From Hyphomicrobiaceae bacterium (lineage in GTDB: Bacteria; Pseudomonadota; Alphaproteobacteria; Rhizobiales; Hyphomicrobiaceae), in NCBI GenBank assembly GCA_017353825.1, contig JAFMSC010000009.1:1-24704 (forward strand): a stretch of DNA of 24,704 bases. Reading direction: 5' to 3'. Under the pieces are notes generated by a model. That model was not told the origin of the DNA and made no database searches. It saw only the letters and a program-made list of their open reading frames with translations. The position numbers and the translations under genes are program-made. Below, in pieces: positions 6,475 through 15,094 of this stretch (positions are counted from its first letter, which is position 1; each line of letters starts with the position of its first letter).

Positions 6475-7923
6475 TCAGATCCTGGACACGTGCAGTGGCG
6501 GGACGCGGTCGCGCCACGGCATGGCGGCCTCCAGGGCAGTGGCAAGCTGCAGCAGCACGTGCTCGGCGGCCGGCTTGGCGGCGATCTGTGCGCCAATCGG
6601 AACGCCGGTGGAGTGCATGGCCAGCGGCAGCGACATGGCAGGCGTGCCCATGACATTGTGCGGGATGGTGTACTGGATGGGGGCCTTGAACAGCTCGTCG
6701 ATCAGGTTGTGCCAGCCGACTCCGGGCCTGGAGAGGTGGTAGCGGCCCCAGGGCTCCGCCACCCGCGCGGTCGTTGGCGACAGCCAGATGTCGTACCTGG
6801 TGAAGAACTGGCCCATCCGGCGGCGCGCCGTGTTGGCCGCGGCGTTGGCGGCGATGAACCGCTCCACCGTGATCTGCTTGGCCGCCTCATAGACGGACAG
6901 GATCACCGGCTCCAGCGTATCGGGGCCGACCTTGCGGCCGCTGCGCCTGGCGTAGCCGTCGAGGCGGGAGTCGAAGCCGAAGAAGAAGATGTCGGTGGTG
7001 GCGCGCACCATGGCTTCACCGTCGACCTCGACCCTCGCGGTTTCCACGCTGTGGCCCATGTCGGCCAGCACCTTGCCGGCGGCCTGCACGGCGTGCGCCA
7101 CCTCGGGGTCCACCTCGATGCCCAGCAACGCATCGAGGATGATGCCGATCCTTAGCTTGTTCGGCGACTTGGTGGCCAGGGTCGCGTAGGGCTCGTCGGG
7201 CCTGGGAATGATGAAGGGGTCGCCGGGCTGCGGGATGGACACGCAGTCGAGCATGGCCGCGGCGTCGCGCACGGTCTTGGTCTGCACGAAGTTCATGGAA
7301 TAGCCCCAGCCGCCCTCGTCCACCACCGGGCCGATGGAGACGCGCATGCGCGAGGGCTTGAGCCCCACGCCGCCGCACCAGGAGGCCGGAATGCGGATGG
7401 AGCCGCCGATGTCGGAACCGTGGGCGATGGGGACGATGCCAGCCATGACCGCCGCCATGCCGCCGCCGGTGGAACCCCCCGCCGACCAGCCTTGCTTCCA
7501 GGGGTTGGAGGTGTTGCCGTAAAGGGCGCTCTCGGTGGTGGCCGCCATAGAGTATTCCGGCGCCGCCGAGCGCCCGAGGATGTTGACGCCCGCGGCCTTG
7601 AGCAGGTCTGCGAAGCAGGTGTCGGACTCCACCAGCATTCCCTCGCACAGCCGCGAGCCGAACTCGATCTTGCGGCCCTTCTCGTGGCCGAACACGTCCT
7701 TGATGAGGAACGGCACGCCGCGGAATGGCCCGCTGCCGAGGCGCGCCTCGTCGAGTCCCTCGATGCGGTCGGCGTAGAGCTCCACCACCGCGTTGACGGC
7801 CCCGTCCACTCTCTCAATCGCCGCCACCGCCGCCAGCGCCAGCTCCTTGGGAGAGACCTGCCTCTTGGCCACCAGCTCGGCCAGGCCCAAAGCGTCGTAG
7901 CTGGCGTATTCGGCGAGGTTCAT
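6475..7923 (-). CDS. Amidase-signature family hydrolase
   Basis: A 482-residue cytoplasmic enzyme of normal length for the amidase signature family, which hydrolyses amide bonds using a Ser-cisSer-Lys triad. The triad is visible: Lys75 in PFLIKDV, Ser151 in the glycine/serine stretch SAGGSTGGGMAAV and the nucleophile Ser175 in SDIGGSIRIPAS. The usual GGSSGG is GGSTGG here, which keeps the cis-serine. A strong GGAGGAG ribosome site lies just before the ATG. There is no signal peptide. The GatB and GatC partners are absent, so this is a stand-alone amidase rather than the tRNA-dependent amidotransferase. It reads in the same direction as the dipeptide transporter operon but about 1.7 kb beyond its end, and could process imported amides. 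The exact substrate is unknown. Confidence 0.9.
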   Translation of the reverse strand: MNLAEYASYDALGLAELVAKRQVSPKELALAAVAAIERVDGAVNAVVELYADRIEGLDEARLGSGPFRGVPFLIKDVFGHEKGRKIEFGSRLCEGMLVESDTCFADLLKAAGVNILGRSAAPEYSMAATTESALYGNTSNPWKQGWSAGGSTGGGMAAVMAGIVPIAHGSDIGGSIRIPASWCGGVGLKPSRMRVSIGPVVDEGGWGYSMNFVQTKTVRDAAAMLDCVSIPQPGDPFIIPRPDEPYATLATKSPNKLRIGIILDALLGIEVDPEVAHAVQAAGKVLADMGHSVETARVEVDGEAMVRATTDIFFFGFDSRLDGYARRSGRKVGPDTLEPVILSVYEAAKQITVERFIAANAAANTARRRMGQFFTRYDIWLSPTTARVAEPWGRYHLSRPGVGWHNLIDELFKAPIQYTIPHNVMGTPAMSLPLAMHSTGVPIGAQIAAKPAAEHVLLQLATALEAAMPWRDRVPPLHVSRI

Positions 7924-8650
7924 GGGCTCCTCCTTCTGCGATGCGGCGCGTCAAATGCCCGTGCGGGGCCAGTAGAGCAGGGCGGACACGCACTCGACAA
8001 GCACTGCAGGCGCCGCGTTTGCCTGCGCGCGTGCATTGCCGCTATGTGGGCGTGCGGTCGTCCCATGGACGACCACGAGCGAGGCCATTGAGCGGTTTCT
8101 CGTCAGGCAGTGTTGGCGGCGCGCTCAGGCGGATGCGCTTCTGGCGATGAGGCGGTTCCCGAGGGGCTCCTGGCAGGGTCGCCAGCTCCACGTCGATCGC
8201 GCACACGGTTTGTCGAGCGGGGGCTAGCCGAGCGGGTCTTGCAGCAGCACGAGGGGATTGGACAAGGTGCACACGACATCGGCCGCCGAAGAATTGGCCC
8301 AAGCCTTGGGCATGGCGCAGGGGGCCGCGCAGGAAGACGATCCACTCAACCAGTGTGCCGAGTGTGAGGCGGACGACAAAGTTGCGCGTCTGCCGACCGC
8401 ATAGCCGAGGAGCTGTTGGGCTCACGTGGGCAAAGAAAGGCCAGGGGACGAAACGGCGAGCATCGTCTGATGGCAACGAAGCCGTTCTCTGCCGTGGCCA
8501 AATTGACGCCAAGCGAGCATCGAGCGATAGCACAAGTGCGCAGAATTCGGGGCCGCCAGGTCCGTTCGACTGGCGAGGGCGGACAAGAAGGGGCTCCGCA
8601 CGGGTTGCGTGCCGAGCCCCGAAAACTCCAACCCAGATATGAACGATCCG
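7924..8650. other. Gene-free stretch
   Basis: Open frames exist on both strands (for example minus 8042-8533), but none shows a recognisable domain, a good ribosome site or convincing residue usage. An 8-bp palindrome at 8056-8074 is the only clear structure. Promoter sequences for the amidase gene should lie in the left part but were not identified. Confidence 0.5.
8056..8074. repeat. Perfect 8-bp inverted repeat
   Basis: GGTCGTCC-CAT-GGACGACC, with further partial pairing outside (CGT / ACG). It lies about 130 bases upstream of the amidase start and could be an operator or an RNA hairpin in the leader. Confidence 0.4.
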
Positions 8651-8821
8651 CTACTTCTTCGCCGCCATACAAGCCCCCTTGCCGTCCTTGCCACCCTTCG
8701 GATCCCACTTCATTTTTGCCTTTTGGCAATCCGCCTTGTTGGCGGGTGGGGCTTGCTGCGCGAGCACAGCGGGAGCGATAGCCAGTGCGGCCACCACAGC
8801 GGCTAGTGGTAACAGCTTCAT
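8651..8821 (-). CDS. Small secreted lysine-rich protein
   Basis: A 56-residue protein. Residues 1-21 form a clear signal peptide (MKLLPLAAVVAALAIAPAVLA, cleavage before QQ). The mature peptide is about 35 residues, basic, with two cysteines (Cys32, Cys51) and the segment KMKWDPKGGKDGKGAC between them, so a single disulfide in the periplasm is possible. A strong Shine-Dalgarno sequence (GGAGGAAG) lies 4 bases before the ATG at 8821, which fixes the start; a longer in-frame version would place the ribosome site inside the gene. I do not recognise the family. Neighbours on both sides are gene-free, so it appears to be a single-gene unit. The signal peptide and the ribosome site make it very likely real. 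Confidence 0.75.
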   Translation of the reverse strand: MKLLPLAAVVAALAIAPAVLAQQAPPANKADCQKAKMKWDPKGGKDGKGACMAAKK

Positions 8822-9584
8822 ACCTTCCTCCGTTGATGGCTCGGTTCCCCCGAGCAAGACAAACTCCGACAACAAACCACACAACCTTGTTGGAATTTGA
8901 GCTGATCGGTGAACGTCAGTAGACCGGAGCGTTCACAAGCCGTTCAGGCATCTGCCACGCCGCAGACGCGAACATCGGGACCAGAGTATTTCGGCACCCA
9001 TCTGACAGATGAGCCGACCTGAAAGGGTTGCAAGAGGGACTTGTCACCACCGGTTCAAAGTACACGTGCCACCATTGATCCATCCGTGGATCGACCGTGA
9101 CCGTTGTCAACGGCACGAGGTATAGGGTCGGCAACTGTGCCGGGCGTTGCCGAAGGTGGCGATGCACTCATGCGGGGGGCTGATTGGACGACTGGCGCTA
9201 ACCCGCGCTACCGGCGCCACGAATACCATCGGGGTGGACCGGTGCGACGACCGCTGTTGCGTCTGGCGGCGCGAGTGCATGGGCGATGGGAGCTGGGGGC
9301 TGCAGGGACTTCAGGCGGCGCCTCTGCGCCAAAGGCTGCTAACGCGGCAACCCCGACAAGAGCGAAAGCAAACCCTTCGATGACGCGTCGTTAAGATGCA
9401 AGGTGCCGTCGAAACCAGGAGCGCGACAATCTTCTGGGAGAAAGTCCGTCGGGAGCCTGACTACTGGGCTGGCGGCGGTCGGCGTAGAGGGGGCGTGAGT
9501 CGGACACAGGCTTCCGTGCGGAACTGCAGGAACCAGGCCCCCTGGGGCTTTGCGAATGGTGCGAATTGGCGCTTTTGTCCCACC
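8822..9584. other. Gene-free stretch, possibly a decayed gene
   Basis: No complete gene is recognised. On the minus strand a hydrophobic signal-like segment (about 9300-9390, reading FAFALVGVAALAAFGAEAP) and a later fragment near 8916-9160 lie in different frames with stops between. This may be an eroded secreted-protein gene, but no family is recognised. Confidence 0.4.
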
Positions 9585-11222
9585 TCAGGCCGGCGCCATG
9601 GCCGCCCCGAAATCGGCCGTGCGGCCCGGAGCGGCTTCGAACAGGGCGCGGGTATAGGTGTGGTTAGGCGAGGCAAACACCTCTGCCGTGACGCCCTGCT
9701 CCACCACCACGCCCTGGTGCATCACCGCGATGCGGTCACAGATCTGGGCGGCGACGCGGAGGTCGTGGGTAATGAACAGCACCGCGAGGTCGAAGCGGCG
9801 GCGTACGTCGTCAAGGAGCCGCAACACCTGGGCCTGCACCGATACGTCGAGGGCGGAGACGGCCTCATCGGCGATGAGCAGCTGCGGCTCCATGGCGAGC
9901 GCCCTGGCGATGGCGATGCGCTGGCGTTGGCCGCCGGAGAACTGGTGCGGGTACCGGTCGAGGACATCTGGCGATAGGCCAACCAGGGTCATCAGGCGGC
10001 CGGCGCGCTGCTGGGCTTCCGCCCCCCTCAGGCCGAAGTTCATGGGGCCCTCGATGATGGAGGCGCCCACCGTGCGGCGCGGGTTGAGCGAGCGGTACGG
10101 GTCCTGGAACACGATCTGCACGTGCCGGCGATGCGCGCGTAGGCGGGCCTGGGACAGGTGCGCCACATCGATATCGCCGATGCGGATGACGCCGGTCGTG
10201 GGCTCGATGAGACGCGCGATGCAGCGCGCCACCGTGGACTTGCCCGAACCCGACTCACCGACGATGCCCACCGTCTCGCCGCGCCGCACCTCGATCCGCA
10301 CGTCCTGTGCCGCCCGCACGACCCGGCCGGGGAAGAAGAGGTTACCGCTGCGATAGGTCTTGGAAAGGCCGGCCGTGGCCAGCGCCACCGCCCCGGTCTT
10401 GGGTGTGCGCGGTGGTGGCTTGAGGCTTGGCACGGAGTTGATGAGCATGCGCGTGTAGTCGGACCGGGGGCGGCGCAGGATGTCGGCAACGGCGCCCGTC
10501 TCCACCACGCGGCCCGACTGCATGACCACCACGCGGTGCGCGATCTCGCCCACCACCCCGAAATCGTGGGTGATGAACAGCACGCCGGTGCCGCGCCGCT
10601 CCTGCAGCTCGCGGATGAGCTGGAGGATCTGAGCCTGCGTGGTCACATCCAGAGCCGTGGTAGGTTCGTCAGCGATCAGCAGCGACGGATCCAGCACCAG
10701 GGCAGCGGCAATCATGATGCGTTGGCGCTGGCCGCCGGAGATCTGGTGCGGGTAGACATCGATCAGTCGCTCCGGTTCTGGCAGGTGCACCGCCCGCATG
10801 ATCTCCAGCACGCGCTGGCGGCGGTCGGGTGCGGAAAGGGACGTGTGGATCTCCAGAACCTCGGCGATCTGGTCGCCAACCGTCATGACCGGGTTGAGGG
10901 CGGTCATGGGCTCCTGGAAGATCATGGCCATGCGTGTGCCGCGCAGCGCGCGCCGGCGCGCCGGCGTGGCCTGGAGCACATCCTCGCCCTGCAGAAGCAC
11001 CTGGCCGGCCTTGGCCTGCAGTTCGCGCGGCAACAGGCCCATGATGGTGTGAGCGGTGACGGACTTGCCGGAACCCGACTCGCCCACCACGCACACGATC
11101 TCACCGGGCGCGACAGCGAGGGAGACATCCTCGACCGCGTTGGCGCGGTCGGATCCGGCCGGCAGCGCAACCGAAAGGCCCTCGATGGTGAGAACCGGGG
11201 AAGGAGCACCGGTGTCGGCCAT
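9585..11222 (-). CDS. Peptide ABC transporter, fused double ATPase (DppD-DppF type)
   Basis: A 545-residue protein containing two complete ABC ATPase domains. First half: Walker A GESGSGKS (47-54), signature SGGQRQR (162-168), Walker B LLIADEPT (181-188), switch His219. Second half: Walker A GESGSGKS (322-329), signature SGGQRQR (429-435), Walker B LLIADEAVSALD (448-459), switch His486. Each half ends in the DYTRML or YTRALF type block of oligopeptide/dipeptide ATPases. In E. coli Dpp and Opp these are two separate proteins, whereas GsiA-type transporters have the same fusion. It powers import through the two permeases encoded immediately upstream (15-base gap). All catalytic motifs are intact. 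It is the last gene of the operon. Confidence 0.93.
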   Translation of the reverse strand: MADTGAPSPVLTIEGLSVALPAGSDRANAVEDVSLAVAPGEIVCVVGESGSGKSVTAHTIMGLLPRELQAKAGQVLLQGEDVLQATPARRRALRGTRMAMIFQEPMTALNPVMTVGDQIAEVLEIHTSLSAPDRRQRVLEIMRAVHLPEPERLIDVYPHQISGGQRQRIMIAAALVLDPSLLIADEPTTALDVTTQAQILQLIRELQERRGTGVLFITHDFGVVGEIAHRVVVMQSGRVVETGAVADILRRPRSDYTRMLINSVPSLKPPPRTPKTGAVALATAGLSKTYRSGNLFFPGRVVRAAQDVRIEVRRGETVGIVGESGSGKSTVARCIARLIEPTTGVIRIGDIDVAHLSQARLRAHRRHVQIVFQDPYRSLNPRRTVGASIIEGPMNFGLRGAEAQQRAGRLMTLVGLSPDVLDRYPHQFSGGQRQRIAIARALAMEPQLLIADEAVSALDVSVQAQVLRLLDDVRRRFDLAVLFITHDLRVAAQICDRIAVMHQGVVVEQGVTAEVFASPNHTYTRALFEAAPGRTADFGAAMAPA

Positions 11223-11237
11223 CCTAGCCCGCTCCCC

Positions 11238-12167
11238 TCACACCCGCTTGGCGAAACGCGGATCGAGCGTGTCGCGTAGGCCGTCGCCCAGCATGTTGAT
11301 GGCCAGCACGGCGAGCGCGAGGCACACGCCCGGATAGAAGATGTTGTGCGGATAGATGCGGAACAGCGAGCGCCCCTCGGCCATGATGTTACCCCAAGTG
11401 GGGGTCTCGGGCGGGATGCCGATGCCGAGGAACGAGAGGATCGCCTCGATCAGGATGGCCGAGGCGCAGATGAAGGTGCCCTGCACAATGAGCGGGGCGA
11501 CGGTGTTGGGCAGCACGTGGCGCACCAGCAGGAGGGGTGTGGGGGTGCCGACCGTGATGGCGGCCTCCACGTAGGGCTCCTCTCGGATCGACAGCACGGT
11601 GGCGCGAACGAGACGCACTACGCGCGGGATGTCGGGGATGACGATGGCGATCGCCACCGCCACCAGCCCCGCGCGCGACAGCGAAACGACACCCATGGCA
11701 AGCAGGATGGCGGGGATCGCCATCAGGCCATCCATGATGCGCATGATGACGCCGTCGAGCCAGCGCACATAGCCGGCGACGAGACCGATCGCAAGTCCGA
11801 TGGCGACGGCGAGGATGGCCGCGGTTATGCCGATGATAAGCGAGACACGCGCGCCGTAGACCACGCGGCTGTACACGTCGCGGCCCAGCGAGTCGGTGCC
11901 GAAGCGGTGCACAAAGGTCTTCTCGTGCCCGGCATCGTCGCGGATCACGCGCTCTGCGCCGGGCTTCCTGTTGCGGGACGCCGGGTTGATCTCGGACGGG
12001 TCGATGGTACCTAACACCGGCGCCAGCAGGCCGACGAGGGCGAGGATCGCCACGATCGCAGCGCCGATGATGACCCGCGGGTTGCGGGCGAGGGCGCGCA
12101 GGGTACCCATCCGCCGCGCCGCCAGCGCGGGCTCAGCCACATCGCCGGGTAGGACCTCGATGCTCAA
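11238..12167 (-). CDS. Dipeptide/oligopeptide ABC transporter permease (DppC type)
   Basis: A 309-residue inner-membrane protein. After a short cytoplasmic tail there is a first membrane helix (VIIGAAIVAILALVGLLAPV), a periplasmic loop leading to the hallmark FGTDSLGRDVYSRVVYGAR, further helices and the EAA coupling loop EEPYVEAAITVGTPTPLLLVR that docks on the ATPase. It ends with the usual NMLGDGLRDTLDPRF. The start is read as TTG at 12167 because it overlaps the stop of the preceding permease gene as TTGA (12164-12167), typical of translational coupling; an ATG at 12110 would remove 19 residues. It forms the channel together with the DppB-type subunit. Confidence 0.9.
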   Translation of the reverse strand: MSIEVLPGDVAEPALAARRMGTLRALARNPRVIIGAAIVAILALVGLLAPVLGTIDPSEINPASRNRKPGAERVIRDDAGHEKTFVHRFGTDSLGRDVYSRVVYGARVSLIIGITAAILAVAIGLAIGLVAGYVRWLDGVIMRIMDGLMAIPAILLAMGVVSLSRAGLVAVAIAIVIPDIPRVVRLVRATVLSIREEPYVEAAITVGTPTPLLLVRHVLPNTVAPLIVQGTFICASAILIEAILSFLGIGIPPETPTWGNIMAEGRSLFRIYPHNIFYPGVCLALAVLAINMLGDGLRDTLDPRFAKRV

Positions 12168-13105
12168 TAGCGGATCCTCGGGTCCAGAACCGTGTAGGCT
12201 ACGTCCACGGCCAGGTTGATGAGCACGTAGGCGAGCGAGAAGAGCAGGATCACCGCCTGGATGGTGGGATAGTCGCGTGCTAGCACGGCATCGACGGTGA
12301 GGCGGCCCAGGCCGGGGATGGTGAAGACCGACTCGGTAACCACCACGCCGCCGATCAGGAGCGCTACGCCCAGGCCGATCACCGTGACGATGGGGACGGC
12401 CGCATTCGCCAGCGCGTGGCGGATGAGCACTCCGCCCTCGGTCTGGCCCTTGGCGCGGGCGGTACGGATGTAATCCTCGTTCATTACCTCCAGCACGCTG
12501 GTGCGGGCGATGCGGGCGATGAGGGCGATGTAGATCACCGACAACGTCAGGGCCGGCAGGATAAGACGCTGCAGCCAACCGCCGATGCCAAGGCCGATGC
12601 GCTGGTAGCCCTGGACGGGCAGCCAGTTGAGTTCGATGGCGAACACATAGATCAGAAGGTAGCCAACCACGAACACGGGCACCGAGAAGCCCAGCACCGA
12701 GAAACCCATGACGAGGCCGTCAAGCCAGCCGCCATGGCGCCAGGCGGCGAGCGTGCCGAGAGGTATGGCGACAAGCACCGCGAGCACGATGGTGAGGAGC
12801 GCCAGGGACATCGTGGGCTCCAGCCGGTCCAGAATCAGCTCGGCCACATTCTTCTTGAAGAAGAACGACTCGCCGAAGTCGCCCTTCAGCGTCCGCCTCG
12901 CCCAGATGTAGAACTGGGTGGCGATGGGCTGGTCGAGCCCCAGACGCGTACGGATTTCGGCCACCTGCTCGGTGGTGGCGTTGTCTCCGGCGATGATGGC
13001 GGCGGGATCGGACGGTGTGAGCCGCAGCATCAAGAACACGAGCACCGCGACGATCAGCATCACGGGGATGGTGGCCACGAGCCTGCGCAGGACATAGGCG
13101 AGCAT
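12164..13105 (-). CDS. Dipeptide/oligopeptide ABC transporter permease (DppB type)
   Basis: A 313-residue inner-membrane protein with the family's N-terminus (MLAYVLRRLVATIPVMLIVA, then LRLTPSDPAAIIAGD), about six membrane helices, an EAA coupling loop (MNEDYIRTARAKGQTEGGVLIRH in two adjoining pieces) and the closing VDVAYTVLDPRIRY. The ATG at 13105 is preferred; the longer frame to TTG 13138 lies inside a hairpin and would add 11 atypical residues. The stop overlaps the start of the DppC-type gene by four bases. Upstream, two palindromic hairpins separate it from the binding-protein gene. Confidence 0.92.
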   Translation of the reverse strand: MLAYVLRRLVATIPVMLIVAVLVFLMLRLTPSDPAAIIAGDNATTEQVAEIRTRLGLDQPIATQFYIWARRTLKGDFGESFFFKKNVAELILDRLEPTMSLALLTIVLAVLVAIPLGTLAAWRHGGWLDGLVMGFSVLGFSVPVFVVGYLLIYVFAIELNWLPVQGYQRIGLGIGGWLQRLILPALTLSVIYIALIARIARTSVLEVMNEDYIRTARAKGQTEGGVLIRHALANAAVPIVTVIGLGVALLIGGVVVTESVFTIPGLGRLTVDAVLARDYPTIQAVILLFSLAYVLINLAVDVAYTVLDPRIRY

Positions 13106-13128
13106 GGGCCCGGTCTGCCTTATGTAGG

Positions 13129-13219
13129 GTTGGGTCAACGCCAGCGAAAGCTGGCGGCAGACCCAACATTTGCGCGGTGCGGCACGCCGTGTTGGGCCTT
13201 CGCTGCCGCTCGGCCCAAC
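13129..13219. repeat. Two REP-like palindromes between dppA and dppB
   Basis: The first hairpin, 13129-13167, has outer arms GTTGGGT / ACCCAAC and an inner perfect stem GCCAGC-GAAA-GCTGGC. The second, 13191-13219, has arms GTTGGGCC / GGCCCAAC. The pattern 'GTTGGG ... CGCT ... CCCAAC' resembles dispersed intergenic palindromes known from many proteobacteria. In the operon mRNA both would fold just after the binding-protein gene, a place where such hairpins can stabilise the upstream message or reduce downstream expression. Confidence 0.75.
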
Positions 13220-13240
13220 CTGCGCGTCGGCCGATGAGCG

Positions 13241-14818
13241 TTAGTTGGCGCTGATGTTCCAGAACACGGGCGCGGGCGCCGCCAACATGCCGTTCACGTT
13301 CTTGCGCATCACCGCCGGGAGATACCACTGCCCCAGGGGGAGGTGCGTCACCACCTTGGTGTTGAGAACCTGCACCTCGTCAGCGATCGCCTTCTGCTTC
13401 GCGGGGTCGGCCTCGCGCGCGAACAAGTCTCTCAGCTTCTCCATGTCAGGATCGCACGGCCACCCGAATATGGCCTTGTCGCACGCGGAATTCATGAAGG
13501 CGGTGAAGATCGGGTTGCTGATGTCGGCCGCCACCCACGAGGTGAGGAAAGCGTGCCAGCCGCCGGCGCCTGGCGGGTCCTTCTTGGCGCGGCGCGCCAC
13601 CAGCGTCTGCCAATCCATGGACTGCATGTCCACCTTGAAGCCCGCCTTCTCCATGAGCGACTTGGCCACGGGCGCGAGATTGGTGAGGACCTGCAGGTCG
13701 GTCGAGTGCATGAGCACAATCGGCGTGCCGTCATAGCCCGCTTCCTTCAAGAGCTCCTGCGCCTTCTTGAAGTTGGAGCCGAGCAGGCCCTCCATCGGCT
13801 TCTCGTTTGCGAATGGCGTGCCGCAGGGGAAGTAGGACTTACAGACCTTGTAGTACTTGGGATCGCCCACGACGGCCTTGACGAAGTCTTCCTGGTTGAA
13901 CGCGTAGAACAGCGCCTCGCGCACCTTGGGATTGTCGAAGGGCTTGTGCAGCCAGTTCGGCCGGAAGGTGAACTGGTTGCCGGCCGCGTTCCAGTCGAAG
14001 GCCTTGATGTTCGGGTCTGAGAGCACAAGCGGCAGCAGGTCGTGGGACGGCGCCTCGATGAAGTCGATCTCGCCCGCCAGCAGGGCGTTGACGGCCTGCT
14101 GCTGGTCGGAGATCGCCCGCCATTCCACGCGGTCGACCTTGACAACCTTGCCGCCGGCGAGGCCGGACGCGGGCTCGGAGCGCGGCTTGTATTTGTCGAA
14201 CTTGACGTAGACGGTCTTGTCGCCAGGCTTCCATTCGTCCTTCTTGAAGATGAACGGGCCCGAGCCCGTGAAATCGGAGATCTGTGTGTTGGGGTCAGTC
14301 TCAGCCACGCGCTTCGGCATCATGAAGGGCACGGCCGAGGAGGGCTTGCCAAGGCCCAGGAGCACAAGGCCGGTTGGCTCCTTGAGCCTGATGACGAAGG
14401 TCTTATCGTCCTTGATCTCGAAGCCCGAAACGAACGACATGAGCTTCTGGCCGGTGGCATCCTTGGCGGCCCATCGCTTGATGGAGGCGACGCAGTCCTC
14501 CGCCCTGACCGGCGTGCCGTCGTGCCAGAGGAGGCCATCGCGCAAGGTGAACGTGTGGACGAGCTTGTCGGGCGAGACCTCGTATGTGCCGACCATCTGC
14601 GGCTTGATCTCGCCATTGGCATCGGTGGCGAACAGCGTGTCGTAGATCATATAGCCGTGGTTGCGCACGATGTAGGCCGTGGTCCAGATCGGGTCGAGGA
14701 TCTTGAGGTCGGAGTGCATCACGGCGCGCAGGGTGGTCTGCGCATGTCCGGAGCCCGAAAGACCCGCGGCGGCGGCCGCTGTCAGGACGGCCATTGCCCA
14801 CCGGCGCAACCAAGTCAT
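13241..14818 (-). CDS. Peptide ABC transporter substrate-binding protein (family 5, DppA type)
   Basis: A 525-residue periplasmic binding protein. A signal peptide spans residues 1-26 (MTWLRRWAMAVLTAAAAAGL..GHA, cleavage before QTTL). The mature protein has the family 5 signature region: LKILDPIWTTAYIVRNHGYM, IYDTLFATDANGEIKPQMV, FTLRDGLLWHDGTPVRAEDCV, FTGSGPFIFKKDEW and NPKVREALFYAFNQEDFVKAV. It should capture a peptide or peptide-like ligand and deliver it to the DppBC permeases. The ATG at 14818 follows GGAGGGG; a GTG at 14830 overlaps that ribosome site. It is the first gene of the minus-strand transporter operon. The binding pocket cannot be read from sequence, so the ligand (dipeptide, modified peptide, other) is open. 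Confidence 0.92.
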   Translation of the reverse strand: MTWLRRWAMAVLTAAAAAGLSGSGHAQTTLRAVMHSDLKILDPIWTTAYIVRNHGYMIYDTLFATDANGEIKPQMVGTYEVSPDKLVHTFTLRDGLLWHDGTPVRAEDCVASIKRWAAKDATGQKLMSFVSGFEIKDDKTFVIRLKEPTGLVLLGLGKPSSAVPFMMPKRVAETDPNTQISDFTGSGPFIFKKDEWKPGDKTVYVKFDKYKPRSEPASGLAGGKVVKVDRVEWRAISDQQQAVNALLAGEIDFIEAPSHDLLPLVLSDPNIKAFDWNAAGNQFTFRPNWLHKPFDNPKVREALFYAFNQEDFVKAVVGDPKYYKVCKSYFPCGTPFANEKPMEGLLGSNFKKAQELLKEAGYDGTPIVLMHSTDLQVLTNLAPVAKSLMEKAGFKVDMQSMDWQTLVARRAKKDPPGAGGWHAFLTSWVAADISNPIFTAFMNSACDKAIFGWPCDPDMEKLRDLFAREADPAKQKAIADEVQVLNTKVVTHLPLGQWYLPAVMRKNVNGMLAAPAPVFWNISAN

Positions 14819-15060
14819 CGTCCCCTCCACTTATCTGGAGTTCGCCCCCATGCCGCAGAGCCGACGGAGCCCCGGCAGCTCGGCTTTCCTTGTCCGAATT
14901 AGACAGCCCGCCCTGCGGCAAGTCAAAGCCTGGATGTGCCGTATTTTCGATCTTCGTGCCCAGTACATCGGCACCTATGGCCTTGTAGGCAATGGCGATT
15001 CGCCGGAGAAGTGAGCGCCCGGCAAGGACCGGTTTCGGTCGGGGGTCTCGTCGCCAAGTC

Positions 15061-15074
15061 AAGACGGCCGTCTT
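15061..15074. repeat. Perfect 14-bp palindrome AAGACGGCCGTCTT
   Basis: A loopless dyad in the divergent region between the transporter operon and the M81/M20 genes, 20 bases before the decayed YwqK-like gene. It could be a regulator site for either direction. Confidence 0.35.
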
Positions 15075-15094
15075 TTCAGAAGGGAGGCCCGCCC

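Noticed and set aside
8042..8533. 163-residue minus-strand ORF
   Set aside because: No domain, no ribosome site, and residue usage typical of a shadow frame.
10158..11279. Long plus-strand frame over the fused ATPase
   Set aside because: His/Arg/Gly-rich shadow translation with no domain.
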